Assembly: GCA_015501055.1 (NCBI GenBank)
Contig: JADNYV010000113.1
Coordinates: forward strand, 51,408-115,407
Length of the DNA stretch: 64,000 nucleotides
DNA from: Mucidula mucida
Taxonomy: Eukaryota > Basidiomycota > Agaricomycetes > Agaricales > Physalacriaceae
Direction of reading: 5' to 3'
Below, piece after piece: positions 48,700-62,217 of the stretch (positions within the stretch are counted from its first letter, which is position 1; each line of letters opens with the position of its first letter). A model generated the notes under the pieces. It made no database searches, had not been told where the DNA came from, and was given only the letters and a program-made list of their open reading frames with translations. A program made the position numbers and the translations under genes.

Positions 48700-48778
48700 C
48701 AAGACAAAATAACGCGTACTGATGCTGAAAGTGTGTTCGGGCCAACGCGTTATTGTACACTTCAAGTAGTCATTTCGA
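48700..48778 (+). pseudogene. PP2C relic, piece 3 (3' end)
   Basis: GTTATTGTACACTTCAAGTA at 48749-48768 equals the last codons (VIVHFK-stop) and the first bases beyond the stop of the PP2C gene at 17.84 kb; about 27 of 28 bases agree around it. Weaker matches to the preceding exon lie at 48720-48745 with an internal deletion. It sits just upstream of the BET4 start on the opposite strand. Confidence 0.65.
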
Positions 48779-48918
48779 CCTACCCAGACCTTGCGCGAGA
48801 GGAAGCGGTAACAAACCAAAGGTTTATAGCACAGTGGTAAGCTCATTGGCACACTGAAAAACTTCTAGACTCATGAACAGCAAGATGTATATTTCTCTGT
48901 ACATACTATACAAAGGAA

Positions 48919-49962
48919 TCACTTCCCGGGAACAACAAAGTCCCTCGACAAATCGATCTCGCCCTTCAAATGCGTATTTGTGATACGCACTTGGCGTTGT
49001 CGTGACGCGCCTCCCTTCTTTCCCTTCTTCTTCCCACCAGGTGCCTTTGGCGGAGCCGCGTGGCTAGCGGTGACTTGTAAGCCCTCTGTGGCGAGCTGTC
49101 TGAGCAAGTCAACATCATCTGGCACATTCAGCTCATGCCACAGATCCATGAATTCTACCAGCGAACAGGTATCAGAAGGACGACGTGAATGAAACGAGAT
49201 GGTCACCTTTTTCGACGTTTTTACCCCCGCTTTCTTCGTCAGGTTTGAGCTCGTTCCAAAAGACCATTTTGAGCTGGCCATCCTTGGCAGTACGGGTGAC
49301 AAGGACTTCTCCTTCCTTCTCGAGCTCTTCGACAGCGGCGGGCGCTTCTTTCCAAGTTTCTTTGAGATCACGTACTGCGATGCCGCCACCTTTTCGTGTC
49401 CGTCGTTGAATTTCTGTTAGCAGCGAGGCTTTGTTTTTGAAATTGAATTCATGCTATAACAAAATAAAGGATATAACTTTGATAGAAAAGAAGGTGCTAA
49501 CCTTGTAGCTGTACAAATCGGTTCGAGGATCCCAAGCTATCTTGTCATGCGCTTTGAATTTCTCCAAAAGGACGCGGTCGGTATCTAGTGGTGTGTTGGT
49601 AATAATAGCCAAGTCTTGAAGTCGCATAGGATTAGGTGTTCCCTGAAGTCATTAGATGCTGTTGGAGAGTGACATAAAGGACGCACCTTGAGATGATTGA
49701 CTGCATAGACAAGCTGGGTATTGACATGTACACCGGTTCCAGTATCTGCAGGCTGAGAATAGACAATATCTGGCGCAGAGTGAGCGACGAGCAACAGCTT
49801 GGGCTGTTACTAACTGGCTTTGGGACGTTTCTTCTTGGATGCAGCGGGCTGTTCCGAGGCCGCTGGAGTAGAGGATGCACCGGGATTGGAGTGCCACGAC
49901 GTGTAGTCCTGTCGCTGGAGGACATTCTTAAAGGCAGCAGCGTCGGCGGCTAGTTTGGACAT
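48919..49962 (-). CDS. TFA2: TFIIE beta subunit
   Basis: General transcription factor that recruits TFIIH to the pre-initiation complex. Five exons, 49962-49815, 49769-49687, 49642-49502, 49453-49207, 49154-48919, give 284 residues in frame. The winged-helix region is characteristic: NIVYSQPADTGTGVHVNTQLVYAVNHLKGTPNPMRLQDLAI, followed by DPRTDLYSYKHEFNFKNKASLLTEIQRR and GGGIAVRDLKETW. The C-terminus carries a Lys/Gly-rich basic patch and the conserved RITNTHLKGEIDLSRDFV. The start follows from the conserved N-terminal exon. It shares a 172-base divergent promoter with PAN3. Confidence 0.94.
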
Positions 49963-50134
49963 GGTGGTGAGGCTCTAACCCGGGCCGGGTCACGTGGGTG
50001 ATTGATCGCTGTTGTGAATCATGCTTGTGCGCCGTTCTCTTCACCGACTGATACCCAGTCGCCCACTGCTGGACAGCGTCGAGGCGTCCAGTTTCCCCCT
50101 CCGACTTTCCTTTCTCTCCCTTTCACCGTTGATT

Positions 50135-52489
50135 ATGGCTTTCTTTTCTCGCCCTCAGTCATCCGCTGCTATCCGCATTGTCAATCCCAACACGACCCAG
50201 GACGACTCAAAGCAGGTCCCTACTCGAAAGGGTCAGTTTGGCTATCCATACAATATCTTGCCACTTACCGCCATCAGATTCGGTTCAGCGCCAGTGTCGC
50301 AATGTCGCGATCTACGGGTATGTCTTCATCTTGCTCAGCAATGTATACTGTCTATATCCACGTCCAGCTCGTGTAAATATCAAGACAAGGGCTGTGTGTA
50401 TTCCCATCCTCCGGTAAGCATTCAAGATGGCTGGTGTTTTTGTGAGCTTAGCGTGTCTAGTCGTCGGAAGACCCCAAGTTTGAGTAGGTTGTTAACCTTT
50501 GGCGGGATCTACGCAGCTCATCCATATCCAGCGTTCGCTCGGATTCGCCAGCCATCAGTTCACCGCTCACCGCTCGCGCCGTGAATGCTCCTGTCTTTGT
50601 ACCCAAGTCGTCCAGTGCTGCAACCACCGCCGGCCCCGCGTCCCCGCCGCCTCTGACAGCCCGGTCCTCGCTCACTTCGCCGTCTCCACCATCGCCTTCC
50701 CCACAACCTGCCTACCAAGACTTTCCGGCAGACGACTCGTATGAATACCATTATAATGGCGAAATGATCAACTCTATGGGAGAGGTACGCCTGTCGCCCT
50801 TGGTCAAAGCTTTCATCTCACTTGCACAGTTCTATGATGACCAACAGTACGACGTTCCATATTATCCTGGCCCTGCCGATGTCTACATCCGCGAACCACT
50901 CAACTATCATCTCTACACCATGACTATTCCACCTGCATTCCTTCACCACACTGACAGTCATTTCGTTCCCCCCTCGTCCGAACTTCGTCAGGTTCTCCAC
51001 ATGCGAAGTGAGATCGTTCACAGTGGTCCTCCCCCTGGTCTTGGTCTACCCGAGGAACTTCAGGGTTACCACACTCTCGTTCCTCTGGAGGTCAGTGGCC
51101 CCGAACGGCGCAAGCTGGGTAGCTGGTATTCAACCGTGTATCGCGCGATCAATTCAACCGATGGCGTACCATATGCCCTTCGACGAATTGAGAGTATGTG
51201 TTTCATTCATATGAATGCATGTTGCTTATTCAGTGATAGATTACCGTCTCATGCATCAAGCGGCGTTCAACCCCATTGAGGCCTGGTCACGCATACGGCA
51301 CCCGAATATCATTTCCATAATTGAAGCATTCACCACTCGTTCATTCAACGACAGCTCCCTTGTCGTTGCTTATGCGTACCACCCGGGCGCCAAGACGCTC
51401 TATGACATGCACTTCAAGACTCACACCACGACGTTCAATCGTACACTTCAAGCTGTGCAGCCCCAGCCGATCTCCGAGCGGACTCTATGGTCCTACATTA
51501 TTCAAATCGCGTCCGCTATCCGCAGGGTGCACGAAGCCGGCATGGCTGTACGTATGATAGACATCTCCAAGATCATTGTGACTGGAAAAAACCGTTTACG
51601 CATTGGATCATGTGGAATTTTTGACGTCCTCGCCTACGACACGCCGCAGGATGTGCATATGCAACAGCTTGAGGATCTCACACTGTTTGGACGTCTACTC
51701 ATGGCGCTTTGCTGTCTTAATCCGTCTGCTTATGCTGGTGGCCATTTCCAGAAAAGCCTGGAGATGATTGCCCGACTGTACAGTGCAGATGTGAAGAATG
51801 CTGCAATCTTCTTGATTAGCAAGAATAATCCGCATCGGGTGAGTTGTTTTGTTGATTTTCTTGGGTGATTCGCGTTCTGATGAGTGATTGAGAAGAACAT
51901 CACACACTTTTTCGAGATCATCAATAGCCGGGTTATTGCCGAGATGGACGACGCGCTGCATGCCACGGATTATCTGGAGGGCGAGCTTATGGGTGAACTG
52001 GAGAACGCGCGTCTCGTGCGGTTGTTGTGCAAGTTTGGATTCATCAATGAACGACCTGAGTAAGTGAGTTTTGTTAGATCAAACATCCCACTATAACTCC
52101 GCCAAGGTTTGCTCGCGATCCCCGGTGGTCAGAAACTGGTGACCGATATCTCATCAAGCTCTTCCGCGACTATGTTTTCCACCAGATGGACGAGCACGGT
52201 AATCCGGTAACTAACCTTGCGCATGTCTTGACGTGCTTAAACAAGGTAAGCTTTGACTTTATGACCCTGCCAAGACGATCTCACCTTGCCCCCAGCTCGA
52301 TGCGGGTGCAGAGGAGAAAGTCATGCTTGTCGCTCGTGACGAGCAGAGCTGTCTTGTGGTCAGCTATCGGGAGATCAAGTCGTGCGTGGATGCTGCATTC
52401 AAGTGAGTCCTCCTCACACTTTGATACCGACGCGTTTTTGATCAACTTGCAGTGAGCTGTCGCGATCGTCGGGAGGAAAGTACAGATGA
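50135..52489 (+). CDS. PAN3: PAN3, poly(A)-nuclease deadenylation complex subunit
   Basis: Regulatory subunit of the Pan2-Pan3 deadenylase. Ten exons, 50135-50231, 50278-50317, 50368-50413, 50461-50483, 50517-51193, 51234-51838, 51896-52059, 52107-52245, 52296-52402, 52453-52489, give 644 residues in frame. In order: a CCCH zinc finger ([21 protein letters not shown]), a PAM2-like motif for poly(A)-binding protein ([14 protein letters not shown]), the pseudokinase ([25 protein letters not shown], with [19 protein letters not shown] in place of the HRD loop), a coiled segment, and the C-terminal knob ([26 protein letters not shown]). Exon 4 (23 bases) and the following 33-base intron are unusual but needed for frame. 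Confidence 0.93.
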
Positions 52490-52902
52490 CGAGCTATGGA
52501 ATAAAATAGGTAGAACTAGAAAAAGATTCGGAAAATGCCAAAAAAATCTGCTTGTCGTTTCACTTGGTATAAGGTCTCTCGAAGACTAGAGAGAACATGC
52601 AGGCGCCATGTCCTCATTGAAGATGTTCGGTTACGTTACTGCTGTAGAATTTGATAAACCAGTTTCTCCTACAAAACTCCTTTCTGGCGATCGAGTATGT
52701 GGGCGCCCCGATCAAACTCATCTTACCCTTCACCACATACTTGCCTTTATTCATGAAGCCTTGTTCAGCACGAAATGCGGCGAATTGTTTGGAATTGACG
52801 TTATCTTATCTGTGCGTATTGTCATCGACATCACGTACAAGCTGATTATCAAAGTCGTTTTCCACAACAGGTTTGCTCCCACCGTCACCTTCACGGAGGC
52901 AA
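52490..52902. other. intergenic and SNF1 leader
   Basis: Open frames at 52608-52950 run into SNF1 out of frame and show no domain. Taken as 5' leader and promoter. Confidence 0.4.
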
Positions 52903-54992
<2,090 letters not shown>

Positions 54993-55484
54993 TTTTTCTC
55001 TAGAGACAGTGGTCCTGCATAGTTTTCTACTGTATTACTCTTTGCTCTTTCTGCTTTCATGTTGTATCGCTGTTGTAAGATTTTGATGTATGTAGCAGAT
55101 ACCATTACTAAATAGACTACCTTGTAATTCAGTTAAAGGCAACACCATATGAACCAGGTAGGAGCATTTTTCGCTGCTTATCGACTGAATAAAGATTGTG
55201 TGTTCATTGAATGGGCCGCAGCGATCTTTGGTTATTAGTAGGATAAAAGAAAGTATAACAAAGTCCGTGGTCGGCCGTTTTGATGGCTTCTTCGCGATAA
55301 GTCGAGGACGGGCCATTTTACTGACAAAGCAAGAGCACAATTGATTCTGATTCAGGACAGCCGTAAGGCGTCCAATGGAACAACAATGGCATAGACAAGG
55401 ATACAGCGAGGTTCTATGGAATAAATAAAATTCTAAGGGGTATCTATATTCTATGTCGGAAACAATAAATATTATGTAGCACAA
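54993..55484. other. intergenic, convergent 3' ends
   Basis: AT-rich region between SNF1 (+) and the F-box gene (-). No supported feature. Confidence 0.5.
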
Positions 55485-57131
55485 TTACCAAAGCCTCACA
55501 TCAATCCCTCGTCTCCGCAAAGACTGCACGTCATGCAACATATGAGCCGGAGGCGATGCGCCGTTCCTCATACCAATAACAACAGAAGCCAACAATTTGT
55601 GCCCCATGAACGCCTGGACCAGATCCACCTCTGGCTGTCGGTCCTGCGCCCACACCAACTCAACCGCCTTGAGCTTCTCCAAATACCCACCCTCCTTCAT
55701 CTTCCCAAACATCTTTGGCGTAAGCAGCTTCGGCCCCGCCACAGCTTCCACGACCTGCAACACCTCCAACCCTGGCATGCATCCCAGCACCTCAACCAAA
55801 CACTCCCCCAAAGCCGGCTCACACTGCATAGACGGATGACTCTCCGTGTACTCGCCAGACATCCGGAACCTGAAGCTCCGCAGGTCGCACCCCGACTGCC
55901 TGATCAGCTCCGGCACCGCCTGGAGCGCATTGCGCCAGCTCATCTCCTCGAGGGCGACGCGCCAGCTGCTCGTGGGGTCCCCAGCGGTGCGCGTCCACTG
56001 TTCCGGACAGACGAGCTCCAGATCCTTCAATGCCGGGATAGATATCCACCGGAAGAAATCTGCGACACCAGAGGACCACGTCCGCGGGTCCATCGCGAGC
56101 GCGGTGATATTGAGCATGCAAGAGGGCGTTGCCCATCCCGGTGCGAGCATGGCGAGTTGGGGCATCGAGCCGCAGAGCGTCATCTTCCCGGGGAAGCCCT
56201 CGTTGATGTTACGCACGTCCGCGAGATTATGCTGGTCTGTAATTACATGGCGGACCTGCGTCCACGGGAGACGCTGCAGGCGCGTACATCCGAGTAACGT
56301 GACAGTGTGGAAGTTCGGCGCGTGAGAGAACACGTTCGGGAGATCCACGTCCATGGAATCGACGCATCCCTCCAGCTGGAGCGTCACGCTCTCGAGACAC
56401 CCAAGTGGATCGGACCCTTCCAGCTCAAAGGGCGTAATGTGCACATTCATCAACGCAAGGTCGTTGACGTGCATGTGCAACTCGACGGTCCTCCACCGCC
56501 TGTACGTCCTATACACGTCTGCCAACCCCGCGACATGATGTTCATAGCTATCCTCGTACACCACGGAATCGCGTGCAATGGGCCTTTCCTTGTACGCTTT
56601 ATCAATCTTGATATCAAATGACAAAGTGCTACCACATTGCCCAAGAAAGTGCTGGAACAGGTCTGGAGCATAACGATCGGGGCCAACGTATATTCTGGTC
56701 CACAATTCGGGCGTCGAGATGGCGATAGCGCGCCATTTGGAGCAGACTAGACTGATAGATAATGGCGTCTTGTACTCGCTGCGCTCAACGGATGTACAGG
56801 CTGCAGAGAAGATGATGTTGAGCACCTCAGTGGGCATTTGGCGGATGGGGGAAGGATGCAGGAAATGGAGGTTTTGCGAAATGTGTTTCTCCAGGAATAC
56901 ATGGTGATTCTTGAGTGTCTGCAGAATCGAATCGACACGCTGGATTTCCAAGGCTACCAGCGCAATCTCCGTGCGCGGATCGCCGAGATAGCGCTCTATA
57001 GTAGTGATGTCGTTCCCGCTAGGATTATAATGGGCGCGTGACAGTACACTGTCGAACGGCGACGCGTACGACGTGATGGGTATAGACGTGCAACAATTAG
57101 GGCACAATTCGAGGTCGACTACGGTGTTCAT
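55485..57131 (-). CDS. F-box protein with leucine-rich C-terminus
   Basis: Likely substrate adaptor of an SCF ubiquitin ligase. The start at 57131 (MNTVVDLELCPNC) gives 548 residues; the open frame continues upstream to 57305, but that part contains a GTGAGT donor and a T-rich AG tract and looks like leader intron. A CxxC pair opens the protein, then a coiled helix (EIALVALEIQRVDSILQTLKNHHVFLEKHIS) and the F-box, SPIRQMPTEVLNIIFSAAC...LSISLVCSKWRAIAISTPELWTRI. Behind it are degenerate leucine-rich repeats. This is the usual architecture of the large Agaricomycete F-box family. No intron interrupts it. The target is unknown. Confidence 0.8.
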   Translation of the reverse strand: MNTVVDLELCPNCCTSIPITSYASPFDSVLSRAHYNPSGNDITTIERYLGDPRTEIALVALEIQRVDSILQTLKNHHVFLEKHISQNLHFLHPSPIRQMPTEVLNIIFSAACTSVERSEYKTPLSISLVCSKWRAIAISTPELWTRIYVGPDRYAPDLFQHFLGQCGSTLSFDIKIDKAYKERPIARDSVVYEDSYEHHVAGLADVYRTYRRWRTVELHMHVNDLALMNVHITPFELEGSDPLGCLESVTLQLEGCVDSMDVDLPNVFSHAPNFHTVTLLGCTRLQRLPWTQVRHVITDQHNLADVRNINEGFPGKMTLCGSMPQLAMLAPGWATPSCMLNITALAMDPRTWSSGVADFFRWISIPALKDLELVCPEQWTRTAGDPTSSWRVALEEMSWRNALQAVPELIRQSGCDLRSFRFRMSGEYTESHPSMQCEPALGECLVEVLGCMPGLEVLQVVEAVAGPKLLTPKMFGKMKEGGYLEKLKAVELVWAQDRQPEVDLVQAFMGHKLLASVVIGMRNGASPPAHMLHDVQSLRRRGIDVRLW

Positions 57132-58279
57132 GCTGTGCACAACTAAAAAAAATCGTTCAGAAAAGTCCATTCTGAAGCAGAGAACACTCACAGTCAGACT
57201 TGGGAGGTTCGCACTGGAAGGGTTCTCCTCAACAGTGGTAGTAGATATCGAGAGACACGCAAATCTAGCCCACTTCCGCCCGGAATTGCTTTGTCGCGAT
57301 AGCACGACATCGGCAACGAAAGGACTTTTTTTAAGGCCCGGTGTCTTCCGAGGTCGAGATAACGATCCGTTTCACTGTCAGTGACAAATGGCAGTCAGGA
57401 ACCCTCCAAGAAGGCGGAAAGCATATATATGAAGGAGGTGAAGTATCTTTGGGAAACATGATCATCGCTGGTTCAAACCAAGACAAGAAGAACAGGATAC
57501 GTGCTGGGATATCGTCGATCGTGATCGACTCATAAAAATGGATTTCAGATACAAATCACTGTTTTCTTTCCACAGCCTCCTTTACTTGCACCGTCCAGTT
57601 ACCCTCAGCTAATTCCTGCCCTTCAATTCATGTCGAATAAGAAGCTATAAGAAGGATTAAGAAACGTGGTACTTAGGTGCTCCAACACCATCACCTGACG
57701 TTCACGTTCTTACGAAACTAACAGAACTGCAGAACATTCGCTTCCAAATGTCAGTTGCGCTATTGGAACGGGGGTTCCTGACGCATCGCGCCGCTCAGCC
57801 TTCCTGTGCACGCGTTGCTTGGCGCTGACCTGCGCTGACTTTGCCGACTTTGTAGGTAGATGACGTGTTCGCAGCTTCATCTCATTCCATTTGCTTGCAT
57901 TCTGCTCTGGCATTGCGAGAGCCATATCACCCACTCGACCTGCTGAGACCATCATGCAACTGGTTCGTCTGCGTTTAAGAATTTAACCTTGCAGCACATG
58001 CTACACGCAAGCCCCAGGCTGCCCCAGGTCATCAGCGATGTGCCGCCGTCGGTGGGGATAGAGACGTACGCTTGGGCTGTACACTCAGCTCATTATCTCA
58101 CATACTGCTTACACACTTGCCAAGCCATGCCCGGGAGCCTACCTGGACGCGATGCGCCGAGATAAAACGCAACGCTTTCCGTCAGCTATCGCCGAAGTCG
58201 ATGAATCATCATAACTTCAAACCAGAGCACTACAAAAGAGGCACAACATGCAGCTTTTTTTTCAATCTACTTGATTGTC
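57132..58279. other. intergenic between divergent genes
   Basis: Upstream regions of the F-box gene (-) and the SDR pseudogene (+). No supported coding or RNA feature. Confidence 0.4.
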
Positions 58280-59624
58280 ATGTCTTCTCCCGCTATTGGA
58301 AAACGCGTTCTTGTACGTCGAATTGATCTTGTGACACCTTCGCCTTCAACATCACCTGCAGGTTACCGGTGGTTCTGGATTTATTGCTCACCACATCGTC
58401 ATCCAACTACTGGATCTGGGATACCTTGTGCGCTTCTTTTCGACGCGAGGCTCAGCCGATCTTTCAGAACCGCTCGTGGACGCAAAGTCGAAGGCTTGAT
58501 AAAGGCGCTTTCCGCCGATTACGACGCGAGTAAATTCGAGGTAGTTGACGTCCCCGACATTGCTGCTGGAGATCTTAGCGAGCTCGTGAAAGGTCTTTGC
58601 TCTGTTTACCCCTACCGTGACCTGGTTGTCCTAATTCAAAGCTGTAGATGTCCAGTACATCATCCACACTGCAGCTCCATCGGTCGGAAAGGCTGACTTC
58701 GACACTTGTATCCGGGTATCTGAGCTTTGTTTCACGATAAAAATCCTTGAAGTCTAAACATCGAACAGACGGCCGTTCAGGGCTCTCTCCATGTTCTAGA
58801 GGAAGGGTACAAAGCAGGCGTTCGCAAGGCCGTGATGACTACATCTATCGTCTCGTTTCCTCCCGGTGGTTCACTCGGCGTCGACGGTCATACAATCCTT
58901 TATGACGCGGACGACGCAACTGATCATTTTTGTCCAGAATTCAATCCCATCACCAAAGAGGAAGCTATTGCATTTGGGCCATGGGGTGCTTAAGCCGCCG
59001 AGAAGACATGGGCTGACAAGGCTGTAGTCGCTTTCCAAGATAGCCGCTCGGATATGGACATTACGTCGCGTAAGCAGTCGTTCATGTGTGCTCAATTCTT
59101 TCTCAACTGCATGAACAGTCGCGCCAACCTGAGTATACGGCCCTCTCGCACCTGGCTCTGAGCACATCGTCACCGAACCATACACCCGCGCTTTCTCCTC
59201 CAACCAATTCGTCTATGGTCTTATCAACAAAGAGACGGAGTATGGACAACCCACGGACGCCTCCGTCGATGTCCGTGACGTCGCGCGCGCCCACGTCCTC
59301 GCTCGCACCTCCCCGCCATCTTCGCAGGTGGGCCACAAGCGGTACCTTGTCCTCTCGCCCCACTCCTTTAGTTGGCCCAAGGCTATAGCGTTGATTGATA
59401 AAGAGAGGCCGGCGCTGAAGGATAGACTTCTTGCTGTCGAGAATGTGTCCAGCGAGGATATGAAACTGCTTGGGCTTGGAAATGAAGCATTGGAAGATGT
59501 TGTAGGTTTCAAAAAGGGGGCATGGACACCGTGGGAGCAGACGATCTTGGATTCGGTGGATAGCTTGGTCAGAATTGAGGACGCGTGGAAAGCGAGTGGG
59601 TATTCTGTCAGTGCACCGGTATAG
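58280..59624 (+). pseudogene. extended SDR (dihydroflavonol reductase-like), inactivated
   Basis: An NAD(P)-dependent reductase of the DFR/cinnamoyl-CoA reductase type. MSSPAIGKRVL, then after an intron VTGGSGFIAHHIV (Rossmann TGxxGxxG), VQYIIHTAAPS, KAVMTTSIVSF, VAFQDSRSDMDIT, HIVTEPYTRAFSSNQFVYGLI, DVRDVARAHVLA. Introns at about 58314-58350, 58593-58648, 58709-58768 and 59075-59118 read well. Inactivating changes: TAA at about 58991 where a Tyr codon is expected (before AAEKTWADK, near the YxxxK catalytic region), TGA at about 59130 where another residue, perhaps Trp, is expected (VAPT-stop-VYGPLAPG), and no usable donor between GYLV and TARGRKVEG near 58430. These are substitutions, not lost bases, so I call a true pseudogene. 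Confidence 0.8.
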
Positions 59625-60099
59625 ATGCCACTCGATGTTGAATGATTGTCTAAATTATGAGAACCCTAACTCAACTTTGAGGCTCGTTGTCCTCAGCGTT
59701 CATGAGCGCTTGATGCTTGAGCTTCAAAACAATACACTGCGTGCCTTTCGTTTCATCGGTACTTCCCTTATCTTTTCCTAATAAGCTGGGCTGGGCTGTG
59801 CAGACTGTCGGATTTTGCTTGCGCCACCCAATAGACTCTCACAATATGCGTGATGAGACGATTTACCGAAAGAGCCAAGGACAGCTTGGACAGTGACCGA
59901 CCGGCGGCAAGAGCTCGTTCCGAAAATTCTAGGCTCAGTGGTTCTACTTTCGGGAACGTCTCTCCATTTGGGCCCTTGCTAGTACTACGCCGACGTGTTG
60001 TTCTACACCTCTTCATCTGGTAAGCAAACACCAAGTCCTGTTTCTCATTGGACTTACCTGTTGGAAGTACAGCCGTCATTCCCCCTCAATCGATTCAAG

Positions 60100-60339
60100 A
60101 TAACGACTTCTCTTCGCGTCCTGGATCTTCTCTCCACCAATATCCGTCCCCATGACGCCGAAGTCGCCGACCTGCTTCAGATCGTACAGAATTCTTCTGC
60201 GGTGGTGGATTCCCTGCCGGACCATATCACCAACGTCCAAGACACGCTATCAGCACTTCAAGCCACGCACGAGACCAGACTCGCAGACGCCAAATGTATT
60301 CTGCCTACTATTCCGGAAACGGAGCCTTTGTTGGGGTGA
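60100..60339 (+). pseudogene. F-box protein N-terminal fragment
   Basis: The frame reads LLSTNIRPHDAEVADLLQIVQNSSAVVDSLPDHITNVQDTLSALQATHETRLADAKCILPTIPETEPLLG. This has the layout of the N-terminal helix of Agaricomycete F-box proteins (L..N..P.D.E...I......, coiled helix, then ILSPIRRLPPE). It stops where the F-box would start, so at most the leader helix survives. 59625-60100 before it shows nothing I can support. Confidence 0.4.
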
Positions 60340-60450
60340 TTTTCACTGTAACTTTACGAACTCTAATCAATCTGTCAGTGTTCGAAATCATCGTCTTCCT
60401 GTCATGTGATCCTGGTTTTCCTTCTTCCGACCACCACCATTGTCCGAAAA

Positions 60451-61643
60451 ATGTTCAAATTCGATTTCGAGATTGATGATACCCTGGATGATATCGCGGG
60501 GCTCTCCTTTGTTGAAGAACGGCCGCCATTGCCAGAGGAACAGGGACTGGTAGAAGAGCCATACCAAGATATCCCGTTACAGCATCTTGTGCGCCATTTC
60601 TTTTTGAATGTTGATGTCCACTGACACTGTTATTAAAGAACAGATAGACTGCTTACCGCCACTTATATCGTGCTCGCCTCTGACCATACCGCTCTCTTCC
60701 GGCGAGATCATCAGCATTCCGAGGCGGGATCTATTCGATGCTCGATTCCAAGTGATCAACGAAGAGGACAGCGACAACGCCATTGGCAAAGACGCGGCAG
60801 ACTTTTTGGATGCGCCTTCGGATCTCGTACATGGCGTTTACGAAGGCGGGCTAAAGACATGGGAATGCAGTCTGGATCTAGTCGACTATCTTGCCGGAAA
60901 TATGGATTGTCATCCTGCGGGAAAACGGATACTCGAGGTCAGTAAAGCCCTACTGTCGTTGTCCATTCCTCATTTCGTTCCTTAGATAGGCTGTGGGACG
61001 GCTGTGCCCTCTTTATACCTCATACGCACATTATTCTCTGGTCCACGGGCAACGAATCCCACCGAAATTCACTTGCAGGACTACAACGCCTCGGTGCTCG
61101 AATTAATTACATGTCCGAACATAGTCGTCGCATGGTGTAAGTCTCGCGTCGAACATCAACATCACCTTTCTAACCAGCGATTTAGACATGTCTGACGCAT
61201 CCAAACCCTATCGTGAAAGCGCAGCCCCGCTCCTGGACGATCCAGAAGCAGAACTCCCTCCTGCAGACCCTTCCTCAGCAGCGGATATACCAATATCACC
61301 CAAGCTTAAAGCTGCCTTTCTCGCGTCGCTAAAGGAATATTCAATCAACCTCCGATTTTCATCAGGCTCGTGGCGCACTCTCATTCCCGATCATCGATAC
61401 GACGTTGTTCTCACATCGGAAACGATATACCGCTCCGAGAGCGTACCGCCACTGGTTGCGTTGCTGAAATCTTCGTGCTGTCCAAACACCATCTGCCTTG
61501 TCGCGGCAAAGGTCTTCTATTTCGGCGTCGGCGGAGGCATTGCTGCTTTTATCAAAGCCGTGAAAGAGAGCGGTGGCGATTCCAAGGCCGTTTGGGAGAG
61601 AAATGCGGGAGTGGGAAGGAAGATCTTACGCATACATTGGTAG
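60451..61643 (+). CDS. HPM1: protein-histidine N-methyltransferase (HPM1/METTL18-like)
   Basis: SAM-dependent methyltransferase; yeast Hpm1 and human METTL18 methylate a histidine of ribosomal protein uL3. Four exons, 60451-60588, 60644-60937, 60986-61136, 61186-61643, give 346 residues, the family length. Family-specific landmarks: SDLVHGVYEGGLKTWECSLDLVDYL ahead of the SAM site, then GKRILEIGCGTAVPSLYLI (motif I) across a splice, IHLQDYNASVLELIT (motif II), SGSWRTL, and YDVVLTSETIYRSESVPPLVALL (post-motif region). The C-terminal GGGIAAFIKAVKE is also typical. The junction TGG-TAC at 61136/61186 restores frame. Assignment is good; the modified residue is inferred from the family. Confidence 0.88.
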
Positions 61644-62217
61644 GACGCTGTGCGTAAGAGTCAAAAACCTACAATCTTGGTCTGCCTGGAGCATACCAGA
61701 TCTGCGAATAAATATTATTCAGGTACTCACAAATCAGGCTCGAGAAACTTCAAGTCTTGTGTTCGAACTTCTCGCCATCGTTAGCACCTTCACAGCCGCT
61801 GGAGGCGATGTTGCGCACCATATCTTGCAAGTCGTTCCAGCGTGAATTTGCTTAACATACTATAGAGAGCATTGGACTCCGGACAGCTTCATCCGTCAAG
61901 AGTTCTAGACGCGTACTAATAGTCAAGGTGAGTCCGGATGAGTGTCGACAGATGTTCGTGATGCAACATAGCTATGTGACAGTGGGGAATGTTATCACCG
62001 CGTCTCAGGCAGAAAAACTTGCTTTTACCCACGCGGTCCTGGTCAAGAGGACACGGTCAATTGCTAATTAGTAGTAAGTAGTTGAAACAAAAAGGTGCTG
62101 TCCTCCCCTGTTAACAGACTGAACTCTCACAGTTAGTCGAGTGTAGAGCCTCAGTCAGTCCTACATGCCCGTCAGGAGACTCTCGAGCTGGCCAGGCCCG
62201 TGTTGCTCGGCTGACTA
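61644..62217. other. intergenic, no gene seen
   Basis: 3' region of the methyltransferase gene and sequence leading to the hairpin. No supported coding feature. Confidence 0.4.

Noticed and set aside
55533..56297. 254-codon plus-strand frame
   Set aside because: Antisense shadow of the F-box gene, His/Arg-rich composition typical of such shadows.
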